A stretch of 32,818 nucleotides of DNA from CAYPYI01 sp964415085 (GCA_964415085.1 CAYPYI010000011.1:1-32818); one strand, 5' to 3'. Positions 1-7,435 are shown, counted from the stretch's first letter. Notes: a model not told the origin generated them from the letters alone. Numbers and translations are program-made.

Positions 1-386
1 GCATTTACAACTGATATACCTACACCATGTAACCCACCTGATACTTTATATGCTGAGTTATCAAACTTACCACCCGCATGAAGTATAGTAAGTACAGTTT
101 CAACTGTTGATTTTCCTGTTTGAGGATGTTTTTCTACTGGAATACCACTACCGTTATCTTCTACTAAGATTGAGTTATCTTCATTTATGACAACTTTTAT
201 AGTATCACACATCCCAGCTAAAGCCTCATCAATACTATTATCTACTACTTCGTATACTAAATGATGAAGCCCTGTTGAACCAGTTGAACCTATATACATA
301 CCTGGTCTTTTTCTAACAGGTTCTAGCCCAGTTAAAACTTGTATCTTATCAGCCGTATACTGTCTATTGTTTTCCTTATTTGACAT
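1..386 (-). CDS. gyrB: DNA gyrase subunit B, N-terminal part (runs off window)
   Basis: ATPase subunit of DNA gyrase, which introduces negative supercoils using ATP. Only the first 128 codons are in the window; the gene continues beyond base 1. The visible part is the GHKL ATPase fold: EVVDNSIDEAL (the Asn that binds Mg-ATP), the DNGSGIPV motif, and the start of the ATP-lid region with GGKFDNSAYKVSGGLHGVG. The ATG at 386 has a GGAGG at 394-398 (complement), which lies inside the 3' end of remB; the two genes overlap by 11 bases. The order recF-remB-gyrB matches Bacillus. Very high certainty for the family; parE is unlikely because of the origin context. Confidence 0.97.
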   Translation of the reverse strand, partial: MSNKENNRQYTADKIQVLTGLEPVRKRPGMYIGSTGSTGLHHLVYEVVDNSIDEALAGMCDTIKVVINEDNSILVEDNGSGIPVEKHPQTGKSTVETVLTILHAGGKFDNSAYKVSGGLHGVGISVVN

Positions 387-648
387 TAACTTTCCTCCAA
401 TCTACATACTCCATATTTGATCTTTTCATTAAAGATTCACTTGATATACTAGATACGTATAAATCAGTCTTACCTTCTTTATTATTATTTACTAGTATAT
501 ATGATTTAATTTCATCATTTATTTTATTAACTGATTTTTTATTAAGTAAAATCTTGTTAATATCTGATTTATTAATTGAATCTACATCAAATATAGATAT
601 AATGTCTTCTTTAAATAATGATATATTTTCTCCTATATGAATAATCAT
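376..648 (-). CDS. remB: RemB-like DUF370 regulator (YaaB)
   Basis: Small protein of 90 residues matching the DUF370/RemA-RemB family. In Bacillus subtilis, RemA is a DNA-binding activator of matrix genes and RemB (YaaB) sits exactly between recF and gyrB, as here. The N-terminus MIIHIGENISLFKEDIISIFD aligns with B. subtilis RemB (MYIHLGDDF...DIVGIFD), and the C-terminal segment YVSSISSESLMKRS aligns with its SPLSSSTLKKR. The start ATG has a GGAG that lies in the last codons of recF. The stop lies inside gyrB, so translation of recF, remB and gyrB is probably coupled. A role in matrix regulation in this organism is inference only; what it binds here is unknown. Confidence 0.88.
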   Translation of the reverse strand: MIIHIGENISLFKEDIISIFDVDSINKSDINKILLNKKSVNKINDEIKSYILVNNNKEGKTDLYVSSISSESLMKRSNMEYVDWRKVNVK

Positions 649-653
649 TTAAC

Positions 654-1763
654 TTATCTCCTATTTATAATCTTTCCATCTTCTATGTTATATATTGTTT
701 TGTTTGCATATTTTATTGAATCTAAACTCTCACTATTGCTAACAGTTATAAAAGTTTGCATATTATTAAATAATTCCGTTAAATATTTTCTCCTATCCAT
801 ATCTAATTCTGAATATACATCATCTAATAATAACACAGGATATGATCCTCTTTGTTTTTTTATTATTTCAACTTCTGCAAGTTTTAATGATAATACTGTA
901 CTTCTTTGTTGACCTTGAGATCCAAACACTCTTGCACTATTATCATTTATATTAATTATCATATCATCTCTATGTGGACCTATTTGAGTTGTTCTGTAAT
1001 CTATATCTTTACTTAAGTTTTCTTTTAAAGCATTCATATAATTATATTCTATTTCTTCTTTATTTTCACTTAATTTTACATTTGTATCATATTTTAATTC
1101 TAATATCTCTTTACCGCTACTTATAACTTTATGAATATTCCTAGCCTCTTCATCTAGTAATTTAATATATTCCATTCTATTTATAATAATACTTGCCCCA
1201 ATTTTTACCAATTGGTTATCAAAAGATTCTAGTAAATCTTCAAGATTATCTTTAAATTTATTAGATTTTAAAATATTATTTCTTTGAAACAATATTTTAT
1301 TATACTTATTTAAATTATAATTATATACCGGCTTAATTTGAATTAAAGATTTATCTATTAAATCTCTCCTGAAACTAGGACCTTCCTTTACTATCTTTAA
1401 ATCCTCAGGAGAAAACACCACTATATTGAGTCCACTGTTTAATTCTTTAAAGTTTTTTAGTGGTGTTTTATTTATTCTAATTATTTTAGGACTGTTTCTG
1501 TTTAATTTAATCTCAATAAATCTATTGTAATTATTAATATTTACTTCGCATCCGATATATGCATTTTCTTTATCAAAGTTAATAATCTCATTATCTCTAT
1601 TAGTCCTAAAGGAGTTTCCCTTAGAACAAAGATATATAGATTCTATTAAATTAGTTTTACCTTGAGCATTTTTTCCAACAAATACATTTAATTTTTCATT
1701 TAATTCTATTTGTATATTTTCGTAATTCCTAAAATTAATAAGATTTATATTTTTTACATTCAA
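654..1763 (-). CDS. recF: DNA replication/repair protein RecF
   Basis: SMC-like ABC-type ATPase that helps load RecA at single-strand gaps through RecOR. Visible motifs are the Walker A loop VGKNAQGKTNLIES, the signature region FGSQGQQRSTVLSLKLAE and the Walker B segment PVLLLDDVYSELD. Length (369 residues) is usual for RecF. The frame can be extended to a GTG at 1772, but that codon abuts AAGGGG (complement of 1772-1777) with no spacer. The TTG at 1761-1763 is 8 bases from AAGGGG and puts NVKNINLINFRNY in register with the Bacillus RecF N-terminus, so TTG is preferred. It lies between rlbA and remB, as in Bacillus. Confidence 0.95.
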   Translation of the reverse strand: MNVKNINLINFRNYENIQIELNEKLNVFVGKNAQGKTNLIESIYLCSKGNSFRTNRDNEIINFDKENAYIGCEVNINNYNRFIEIKLNRNSPKIIRINKTPLKNFKELNSGLNIVVFSPEDLKIVKEGPSFRRDLIDKSLIQIKPVYNYNLNKYNKILFQRNNILKSNKFKDNLEDLLESFDNQLVKIGASIIINRMEYIKLLDEEARNIHKVISSGKEILELKYDTNVKLSENKEEIEYNYMNALKENLSKDIDYRTTQIGPHRDDMIININDNSARVFGSQGQQRSTVLSLKLAEVEIIKKQRGSYPVLLLDDVYSELDMDRRKYLTELFNNMQTFITVSNSESLDSIKYANKTIYNIEDGKIINRR

Positions 1764-1817
1764 ATAATACACCCCTTAGATGCTTTTAACCACATACAAT
1801 AGATATTATATCATATT

Positions 1818-2039
1818 TTAGCTATTAGTATTTTTAATAACAAATTTACCATAGTCTATTACTTCCACTTCATCATTTTCTCTTAATTTTTTTCCTCTTT
1901 GAGTACAGATTTCACCATTTACTAAAATATTCTCTTCAATAATCAATATTTTAGCATGTCCACCAGTTCCTGCTATTCCTGCTAATTTTAAAAACTGATC
2001 TAATTTTATATATTCTGTATCTATATTTACTTCTGTCAT
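1818..2039 (-). CDS. rlbA: S4-domain RNA-binding protein RlbA (YaaA)
   Basis: Protein of 73 residues made of a single S4-like RNA-binding domain. The core IKLDQFLKLAGIAGTGGHAKILI...ILVNGEICTQRGKKLRENDEVEV follows the S4 pattern (Leu-Asp start, Gly-rich turn, VNG, RGKKLR.GD). The gene sits between dnaN and recF, the position of B. subtilis yaaA/rlbA, a protein implicated in ribosome maturation. A GGAGTG ribosome-binding site precedes the ATG, and only 14 bases separate it from the dnaN stop, so it is probably co-transcribed with dnaN. The precise RNA target cannot be seen from sequence. Confidence 0.92.
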   Translation of the reverse strand: MTEVNIDTEYIKLDQFLKLAGIAGTGGHAKILIIEENILVNGEICTQRGKKLRENDEVEVIDYGKFVIKNTNS

Positions 2040-2053
2040 TATATCACTCCTAA

Positions 2054-3166
2054 TTAAAAGTCATCTTGAGCTAATCTTACAGGTAAAACTAAATATAGGT
2101 AATTTTCATCATCTATACCTTTTATTATACAAGGGTTTAAACTTCCAACGAAATTTAAAATTATTTCATCTGATTCTATATTTCTAATTCCCTCTAATAT
2201 ATATCTTGAATTAAATGCTATATTTAAACTATCCCCATGTTGACTACCTAAAACCTCTTCATGAACATCTCCGATTTCTGAGTTAGATCTTATTACAACT
2301 TTATCGTTATCCACAGTTAGTTTAACTAGATTAGCTTTTTCTTCTTTAGCTAAAAGAGAAGCTCTTTCTAAACTGTTTTGGAATTTTTGTTTAAATACAG
2401 TTATTGTTGTCTCATGATCATTTCTAATTATTTCTCTATAATTAAAGAATTGACCATCTAATAATTTAGAATACATTATAGTATCTCCTAAATTAAATAT
2501 AATATTTCCAGTAGATAAACTTATTTTAAATAAGTCTTCACTATCATCTAAAATTTTATTAAGTTCTACTAATGATCTTCCTGGTATTATAATTTTTTCA
2601 TTAATACCTGTTGATTCTTCTAGCATAATTTTTTTAAGAGCTAATCTATATCCATCAAGTGCTACAAAAGATACTTCATTATCAACAATTTCTGCAAGTA
2701 CACCTGTTAATGATGGTCTAGTTTCATCTTGAGCTGTAGCAAATACAGTTTGTTTTATAACCTCTTTAAACATATCTTTAGGCATTGAAAATGAATTATT
2801 TTCAACTACAAGAGGTAATTCTGGATAATCTTCTCCAGGACTTGCTGCTATATTAAACTCTGAATTATTACATTTAATATTAATGTTATTTTTTTCAACA
2901 TAAATATCAATATCTTCATCTGGTAATTTTTTAATTATATCTCCAAATATTCTAGAATTAACTACAATAGATCCTTCTTCATGTACTTGGCAGTTTAAAA
3001 ATGTTTCAATACTTATTTCTAAATCAGTACTTGCTATTTTTAATTTGTTATCAACAGTTTGAAGTAAAAGTCCATCTAATATTTGTAAAGTAGTTCTATT
3101 TGATATTCCTTTTTGTGCAATATTAATATGTTTTGATAATTCTCTTTGATTAATTGTAATTTTCAT
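2054..3166 (-). CDS. dnaN: DNA polymerase III beta subunit (sliding clamp)
   Basis: Ring-shaped processivity clamp for the replicative polymerase. The 370-residue length fits the three-domain bacterial clamp; the chain begins MKITINQRELSKHINIAQKGIS and ends with the conserved strand YLYLVLPVRL. Other family hallmarks are ILDGLLLQT near the N-terminus, the ASPGEDYPELP segment and AFNSRYILEGI in the last domain. An AAAGGAGG site lies directly upstream of the ATG. The gene follows dnaA after 171 bases that hold DnaA boxes and DnaA-trios, so expression and origin unwinding share this interval. No dedicated promoter could be assigned. Confidence 0.98.
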   Translation of the reverse strand: MKITINQRELSKHINIAQKGISNRTTLQILDGLLLQTVDNKLKIASTDLEISIETFLNCQVHEEGSIVVNSRIFGDIIKKLPDEDIDIYVEKNNINIKCNNSEFNIAASPGEDYPELPLVVENNSFSMPKDMFKEVIKQTVFATAQDETRPSLTGVLAEIVDNEVSFVALDGYRLALKKIMLEESTGINEKIIIPGRSLVELNKILDDSEDLFKISLSTGNIIFNLGDTIMYSKLLDGQFFNYREIIRNDHETTITVFKQKFQNSLERASLLAKEEKANLVKLTVDNDKVVIRSNSEIGDVHEEVLGSQHGDSLNIAFNSRYILEGIRNIESDEIILNFVGSLNPCIIKGIDDENYLYLVLPVRLAQDDF

Positions 3167-3337
3167 AAAAATCCTCCTTTAAAGATAGATAATAAGTTAA
3201 AGATTATAGTAGTAATAGTAGTAGGGCATGTTTATATGTGGATAAGTATCAAAAAGCTATAAAATGAATAGTTTAAAAGAATTAATAACATGTTGATAAC
3301 TTTTTATAACTATATTTTCTATCCACACTTATCAACA
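3167..3337. other. Origin unwinding region between dnaA and dnaN
   Basis: Intergenic DNA of 171 bases with the parts expected of a Bacillus-type unwinding element. There is a perfect DnaA box on the minus strand at 3237-3245 (TGTGGATAA as read on plus). One-mismatch boxes lie at 3291-3299 (TGTTGATAA), 3319-3327 (CTATCCACA) and 3329-3337 (TTATCAACA), the last abutting the dnaA stop codon. Twelve bases left of the perfect box is an in-phase triplet run at 3207-3224 matching DnaA-trios. Bases 3181-3206 are pure A/T-rich DNA suited to melting. Function is inferred from the motif arrangement. Confidence 0.8.
3207..3224. promoter_or_regulatory. DnaA-trio array (origin unwinding element)
   Basis: Six consecutive triplets on the plus strand read TAG TAG TAA TAG TAG TAG, then GGC and a 3' DnaA box at 3237-3245. 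Read 3' to 5' away from the box these are GAT/AAT triplets, the DnaA-trio pattern that DnaA uses to polymerise on single strands in the basal unwinding system of Bacillus. The short G/C-rich step (GGGC) between box and trios is also typical. The bases are seen directly; the role is by family knowledge. Confidence 0.8.
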
Positions 3338-4675
3338 TTAAATACCTTTTATCCTATTTGTCAGTTCTTCTATTTTATCTTTAATGTCTGTATCATCTTC
3401 AATCTCACTAATAATTTTATCACATGCATGAATAACCGTTGTATGATCACGCCCTCCAAATTCATCACCTATTTTAGGAAGTGATAAATCAGTAAGCTCT
3501 CTAGATAAATACATGGCTATTTGTCTAGGGTATGCTATTGCTCTAGTTCTCTTTCTAGACTCAAAGTCCTCCATTTTTATTCCATATGCTTTAGAAACTT
3601 CTTCTTTTATTACTTCTACTGTAACCTTTCTAGGCTTATCTTCAGAAATAATATCCTTTAATGCTTCTTCTGCTAAACTTACGGTAATTTGTTCATTTGT
3701 AAGGGATGAGTATGCAACAACCCTAATAAGTGCTCCTTCTAATTCTCTAATGTTTGATTTAATAATAGATGCGATATACTGCATAACATCATCTGGTACT
3801 TCAATACTCTCTAAGTTTGCTTTTTTTCTAAGTATTGCTATTCTAGTCTCTAAATCAGGTGCTTGTATATCTGCTATTAATCCCCATTCGAATCTAGATC
3901 TTAAACGATCTTCTAGTGTAGGGATTTCTTTTGGTGGTCTATCTGAAGATATGATTATTTGTTTATTAGAATCATGTAGTGCGTTAAATGTATGGAAAAA
4001 CTCTTCCTGAGTTCCTTCTTTTCCAGCTATAAACTGGATATCGTCAACAAGTAATACATCCACATTTCTATATTTGTTACGGAATTCTTCGTTTCTATAT
4101 TCTCTAATAGAATTAATAAGTTCGTTTGTAAACTTTTCAGAAGAAACATAAACAACCTTAGTATCAGGGCTTTGACTTAATATATAATGCCCTATAGCAT
4201 GCATAAGGTGAGTTTTGCCAAGTCCAACTCCTCCATATAAAAATAGCGGATTATAAGTTTGAGCAGGTGCTTCTGCTACAGCAAGGCTGGCAGCATGAGC
4301 AAACCTGTTACTATTACCAATTACGAAAGTATCAAAAGTATATTTAGGATTTAGATTTGGTTTACTAAATTCCTCATCTGCATACTCTCTTGGTTTTATA
4401 TTATCCGTAACAGTGCTGTGGTCCTCCCCAGGAATTATAAAAACAATCTCATAATCCTCATTTGTTACCTTCTTAATAGCATTTTTTATAAGATTTAAGT
4501 ATCTTCCTTCTAAAATGCCCTTAGTGAAGTCATTGGGAGCTCCAAGTACTATCTTATTATTACTCAGACTTATTGGAGTAATGGTCTTTAGCCAGGTATT
4601 ATAGCTAACTTCTGTTAATTCTACTTTGATAATATTTAATACATTTTTCCAAATATTATCTAAATTTGAAGACAT
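3338..4675 (-). CDS. dnaA: Chromosomal replication initiator DnaA
   Basis: AAA+ initiator that binds DnaA boxes and melts oriC. The 445-residue protein shows domain I (about 1-80), a linker, the AAA+ domain with Walker A GGVGLGKT (residues 148-155) and Walker B VDVLLVDDIQF (about 206-215), and a C-terminal helix-turn-helix with the box-recognition signature GGRDHTTVIHACDKI. The frame stays open ten codons further upstream, but the ATG at 4675 has GGAGG seven bases ahead, gives the family N-terminus MSSNLDNIWKNVL and matches the usual length. The gene is flanked on both sides by DnaA boxes, which suggests autoregulation as in other bacteria. No clear sigma-A promoter was found upstream. Confidence 0.98.
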   Translation of the reverse strand: MSSNLDNIWKNVLNIIKVELTEVSYNTWLKTITPISLSNNKIVLGAPNDFTKGILEGRYLNLIKNAIKKVTNEDYEIVFIIPGEDHSTVTDNIKPREYADEEFSKPNLNPKYTFDTFVIGNSNRFAHAASLAVAEAPAQTYNPLFLYGGVGLGKTHLMHAIGHYILSQSPDTKVVYVSSEKFTNELINSIREYRNEEFRNKYRNVDVLLVDDIQFIAGKEGTQEEFFHTFNALHDSNKQIIISSDRPPKEIPTLEDRLRSRFEWGLIADIQAPDLETRIAILRKKANLESIEVPDDVMQYIASIIKSNIRELEGALIRVVAYSSLTNEQITVSLAEEALKDIISEDKPRKVTVEVIKEEVSKAYGIKMEDFESRKRTRAIAYPRQIAMYLSRELTDLSLPKIGDEFGGRDHTTVIHACDKIISEIEDDTDIKDKIEELTNRIKGI

Positions 4676-5110
4676 ATTTAACCTCCTTAAAATAGTTATA
4701 CACAAAAAAATTCACAAAATTATGATTTAAAAGCTATATAAAAATAGTTTAAAATAATAAAAAATAATTATGTGAAATTTATCAACAATCTGTTAATATA
4801 TATATATTAGTTAAAAAATATCAAAACTATCCACATCTGTTGATATCATTTTTGTTTATAAAATTAAATTTATACCTTTATTTCATCATATTTTGTGGAA
4901 AAAGTATAAGTTATGCACATGTTATCCACAAACTGTTAGTAAGTTATTCACTTATTGACATATAAACAACTTATCCACAAAACATTAACATGATATTAAA
5001 TAATAACAAAAATTTGACTAAATATCAATTTAATTATCCACAACTTAAACAAGCTGTTGATAATTTTTAATTATTTGTTATATATAAAATAGGTTTAATA
5101 TTGAAATTTA
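4676..5110. other. oriC DnaA-box cluster between dnaA and rpmH
   Basis: No gene lies between 4676 and 5239. The stretch is A/T-rich and holds three perfect DnaA boxes on the plus strand (TTATCCACA at 4922-4930, 4971-4979, 5034-5042). One-mismatch boxes lie at 4696-4704 (TTATACACA), 4779-4787 (TTATCAACA), 4827-4835 (CTATCCACA), 4894-4902 (minus strand, TGTGGAAAA as read), 4911-4919 (TTATGCACA) and 5055-5063 (minus, TGTTGATAA as read). Together with 3167-3337 this gives a bipartite origin split by dnaA, as in Bacillus. Genes diverge from here, which supports the location. Confidence 0.92.
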
Positions 5111-5116
5111 AACTTC

Positions 5117-5145
5117 TTGACATATCTTAAAAAAAAAAATATAAT
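5117..5145 (+). promoter_or_regulatory. Consensus sigma-A promoter of rpmH operon
   Basis: TTGACA at 5117-5122 and TATAAT at 5140-5145 with a 17-base spacer: an exact match to the housekeeping consensus. It lies about 95 bases before the rpmH start codon and next to the last oriC DnaA box, so initiator binding could influence it. Confidence 0.9.
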
Positions 5146-5239
5146 GAATAATAGTGCTTTTTGTTATTTTTTACTAACTCTACATTGAAAAAGATGTAAA
5201 TATAATAAATGTATTCACCAATATCAAGGAGGTGCAGTT

Positions 5240-5374
5240 GTGAAAAGAACTTATCAACCAAAAAAACAAAGAAGAAGCAGAAAACATGGTTTTAGAGCTA
5301 GAATGAAAACTAGTTCAGGAAGACGTGTTTTACAAAGAAGAAGAAGAAAAGGCAGAAAGGTTTTATCTGCATAG
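5240..5374 (+). CDS. rpmH: 50S ribosomal protein L34
   Basis: The 44-residue product MKRTYQPKKQRRSRKHGFRA...GRRVLQRRRRKGRKVLSA is an unmistakable L34 of normal length, very rich in Arg and Lys. The start is GTG at 5240, fixed by AAGGAGG at 5226-5232 seven bases upstream. It is the first gene rightward of oriC, driven by the consensus promoter at 5117-5145. A hairpin immediately after the stop separates it from rnpA, consistent with the much higher need for L34 than for the RNase P protein. Confidence 0.98.
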   Translation: MKRTYQPKKQRRSRKHGFRARMKTSSGRRVLQRRRRKGRKVLSA

Positions 5375-5400
5375 GCCACTCATTTGGTGGCCTTTTGTTT
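5374..5400 (+). terminator. Intercistronic terminator/attenuator rpmH-rnpA
   Basis: Stem GGCCAC (5374-5379) with GTGGCC (5387-5392), a seven-base loop, followed by TTTTGTTT. The first stem base is the last base of the rpmH stop codon. The stem is short, so partial termination (attenuation) is more likely than a full stop, because rnpA has no obvious promoter of its own. Confidence 0.75.
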
Positions 5401-5433
5401 AACAAAGGCTACTAAATAAGGGGTTATTTATAT

Positions 5434-5784
5434 ATGGATAAAAAATATAGATTAAGAAAAAATATAGAATTTAATAAAGTATATAAGAATGGAAGAAGTT
5501 ATTGGAATAAATATTTGGTTATATATGTTTATAAAAATCCTGCCAATAAAGGTAATATTACCAAGGTAGGATATACTATTACCAAAAAAATTGGAAACGC
5601 CGTTACTAGAAACAGTATAAGAAGAAGAATGAAAGAAATAGTAAGACTTAATTTTAGCAATATCAAGCCTGGGTATGATATAATATTTATACCAAAGAAA
5701 AATATTGTAAATTTGTCATATAAAGAGTTAGAAAATTCGATGATTCACATATTGAAAATAGCAAAGATATACAAAGGTGAATAA
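5434..5784 (+). CDS. rnpA: Ribonuclease P protein component
   Basis: Protein cofactor of RNase P, which binds the M1-type RNA and the 5' leader of pre-tRNA. The 116-residue chain has the expected start (KYRLRKNIEFNKVYKNGRSYWNK) and the RNA-binding signature GNAVTRNSIRRRMKE. An AGGGG motif lies upstream of the ATG. It follows rpmH and its 3' end carries the ribosome-binding site (AAGGTG) of yidD, three bases before that gene's ATG region, so the two are probably translationally coupled. Confidence 0.96.
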   Translation: MDKKYRLRKNIEFNKVYKNGRSYWNKYLVIYVYKNPANKGNITKVGYTITKKIGNAVTRNSIRRRMKEIVRLNFSNIKPGYDIIFIPKKNIVNLSYKELENSMIHILKIAKIYKGE

Positions 5785-5787
5785 AAA

Positions 5788-6003
5788 ATGGCCAAGATAT
5801 TTATTCTTTTAATTAAATTTTATCAGAAAACAATTTCTAAATATATAAAGGTACAAAGAAGCTGCAGGTTTTATCCAACATGTTCAGATTACTCAATAAA
5901 GGCCTATGAAAAATATGGCTTTTTTAAGGGTACATTTTTATCTATTAAAAGAATTTTAAAATGTAATCCTTTATTTGAAGGAGGATATGATCCGCTTAAG
6001 TGA
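5788..6003 (+). CDS. yidD: Membrane protein insertion efficiency factor YidD
   Basis: Small 71-residue protein of the YidD (DUF37/haemolytic-domain) family. The conserved Cys-rich segment CRFYPTCSDYSIKAYEKYG and the later KCNPLFEGGYDP are present. N-terminal residues 1-20 form an amphipathic/hydrophobic helix that places the protein at the inner face of the membrane. YidD assists insertion by YidC, and it lies directly between rnpA and yidC, the universal arrangement. Three bases separate it from rnpA and 13 from yidC. Confidence 0.96.
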   Translation: MAKIFILLIKFYQKTISKYIKVQRSCRFYPTCSDYSIKAYEKYGFFKGTFLSIKRILKCNPLFEGGYDPLK

Positions 6004-6016
6004 AAGGGGTTAATAA

Positions 6017-6712
6017 ATGTTAAGCTTTCTAGGAAATATAATGGGTAAATTGATGCGTACCATTTACGATATTGTATCAACAATGGGACCAGAACCAGAA
6101 AAGATATCATTTTACGCAATAACAATAATACTGACGACAATAGTGTTTAAACTTCTTTTAACACCGCTTAACGCTCGTCAAGCAAAAACTACTAAAAAAA
6201 TGAATGAAATGCAACCAAAGATACAAGAAGTGCAAAAGAAATATAAAGATCCTCAAACTCAACAAATTAAGTTACAAGAGGTATATAAAGAGAATAATTT
6301 TAATCCAGCATCAGGATGTTTATTACCTTTAATCCAATTACCTATACTTTTAGCTTTCTTTAGAGTGTTTAGAGAACCAGTTACTTATGCATTCCAAGAT
6401 CCAGGGATGTATGAATCAATGAATAAAGCTTTTTTATGGATAGAAAACTTAGATAATCCAGATCCATATATGTGGGGATTACCACTTTTAGCAGCAGCGT
6501 CAACATTCTTACATAGTAAGTTAATGATGCCACCAACTCAACCGGGGGCAGATAATCAAGCACAGGCTATGCAAAAAAGTATGACAACTATGTTACCTAT
6601 AATGATATTTATTTCAGCTAGAAATTTCCCAGCTGGACTTGCTTTATATTGGGTAATAAACAACATAACAAACATTATACAACAACTAATTACCAACAAA
6701 GTAGTTGATTAA
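6017..6712 (+). CDS. yidC: Membrane protein insertase YidC (Oxa1/SpoIIIJ family)
   Basis: Polytopic insertase that places proteins into the cytoplasmic membrane with or without SecYEG. The 231-residue chain shows a first hydrophobic segment at about 33-52, a charged cytoplasmic hairpin rich in Lys and Gln (about 53-95), the family motif GCLLPLIQLPILLAFFRVFREP, and further membrane segments toward ALYWVINNITNIIQQ. It lacks the lipoprotein signal found on SpoIIIJ. At the position where SpoIIIJ has the groove arginine before the LLxxP motif (IIRLLILP), this protein has Lys45 (VFKLLLTP), a conservative change by my alignment. It is followed by jag, the usual partner. Confidence 0.95.
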   Translation: MLSFLGNIMGKLMRTIYDIVSTMGPEPEKISFYAITIILTTIVFKLLLTPLNARQAKTTKKMNEMQPKIQEVQKKYKDPQTQQIKLQEVYKENNFNPASGCLLPLIQLPILLAFFRVFREPVTYAFQDPGMYESMNKAFLWIENLDNPDPYMWGLPLLAAASTFLHSKLMMPPTQPGADNQAQAMQKSMTTMLPIMIFISARNFPAGLALYWVINNITNIIQQLITNKVVD

Positions 6713-6744
6713 TTTTGTGAAACATTAAGGAGGAAAAATAATAT

Positions 6745-7371
6745 ATGAATTATGTTATTAAGATATCCAAAACTGTAGAAGACGCCTTAAAAGATGCTTT
6801 GGAAGAGTTAAATGTTACGGAAGATGAAGTTGAGGTAGAAGTATTAGAACAACCAAATAGAGGGTTCTTAGGCTTAATAGGAGCTAAGGATGCTACAATA
6901 AAGGTTACAGTTGTTGATAATGTAGAAAGTGTTGCTTATGAATTTATAGAAGAAGTTATTAATTCAATAGGTGTTAAGGGAGATATATCCGTACATAAAG
7001 AAGGAAACCTTCTTCATGTAAGTGTAGATAATATAGATCCTAAAAGAAAAGGAATTTTAATTGGTAAAAGAGGAAGTACTTTAGATGCAGTTCAGTATCT
7101 ATTAAGTTTAGCAGTTAATAAGGACAGACAAGACTATCTTAAAGTACTAGTTGATGTAGGTGGATATAGAGACAAGAGAAAAGAGACTCTAGAAAGACTA
7201 GCTCTGAGAATGGGTGAGAAAGCCGTATATCAAAAGAAACCAGTTAAGCTTGAACCGATGAATGCCTATGAAAGAAAAATAATTCATTCCGCATTACAAG
7301 GTAATACTGATGTTACTACTTATAGTGAGGGCAACGAGCCTTATAGAAAAGTAGTAATAAAAGCAAAATAA
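6745..7371 (+). CDS. jag: RNA-binding protein Jag/KhpB
   Basis: Cytoplasmic RNA-binding protein (Jag, also KhpB or EloR), linked to cell elongation and sRNA/mRNA binding. Domains in order: Jag_N at about 1-52 with QPNRGFLGLIGAKDA; a KH domain at about 68-140 with the GxxG loop as GKRG (107-110) in IGKRGSTLDAVQYLL; and an R3H domain at about 145-208 with Arg177 and His181 in ERKIIHSAL. The linker between Jag_N and KH is very short compared with many homologues. AAGGAGG precedes the ATG at about 10 bases. It ends the rpmH-jag cluster, with a terminator just downstream. Confidence 0.95.
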   Translation: MNYVIKISKTVEDALKDALEELNVTEDEVEVEVLEQPNRGFLGLIGAKDATIKVTVVDNVESVAYEFIEEVINSIGVKGDISVHKEGNLLHVSVDNIDPKRKGILIGKRGSTLDAVQYLLSLAVNKDRQDYLKVLVDVGGYRDKRKETLERLALRMGEKAVYQKKPVKLEPMNAYERKIIHSALQGNTDVTTYSEGNEPYRKVVIKAK

Positions 7372-7379
7372 GTTAATTC

Positions 7380-7417
7380 AAAAGCCGCTGATTAAAAATT
7401 AATCGGGGGCTTTTGTT
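7380..7417 (+). terminator. Terminator after jag
   Basis: Outer stem AAAAGCC (7380-7386) with GGCTTTT (7408-7414), extended inward by GATTAA/TTAATC pairing around a short A-rich loop, and followed by T-rich sequence. It closes the rpmH-jag transcript before the mnmE promoter. Confidence 0.8.
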
Positions 7418-7435
7418 AATTTATTTAAGGCTTAA

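Noticed and set aside
380..640. Plus-strand open frame of 86 codons opposite remB
   Set aside because: It is the antisense shadow of remB, which has a family match and a ribosome-binding site.
3513..4010. Plus-strand open frame of 165 codons opposite dnaA
   Set aside because: Lies wholly inside the conserved AAA+ domain of dnaA; no ribosome-binding site or recognisable product.
4955..4983. TTGACA within oriC as a possible promoter
   Set aside because: No TATAAT-like hexamer at 16-18 bases downstream; the region is occupied by a perfect DnaA box.
5185..5206. TTGAAA ... TATAAT as a second rpmH promoter
   Set aside because: Spacer is only 10 bases, incompatible with sigma-A recognition.
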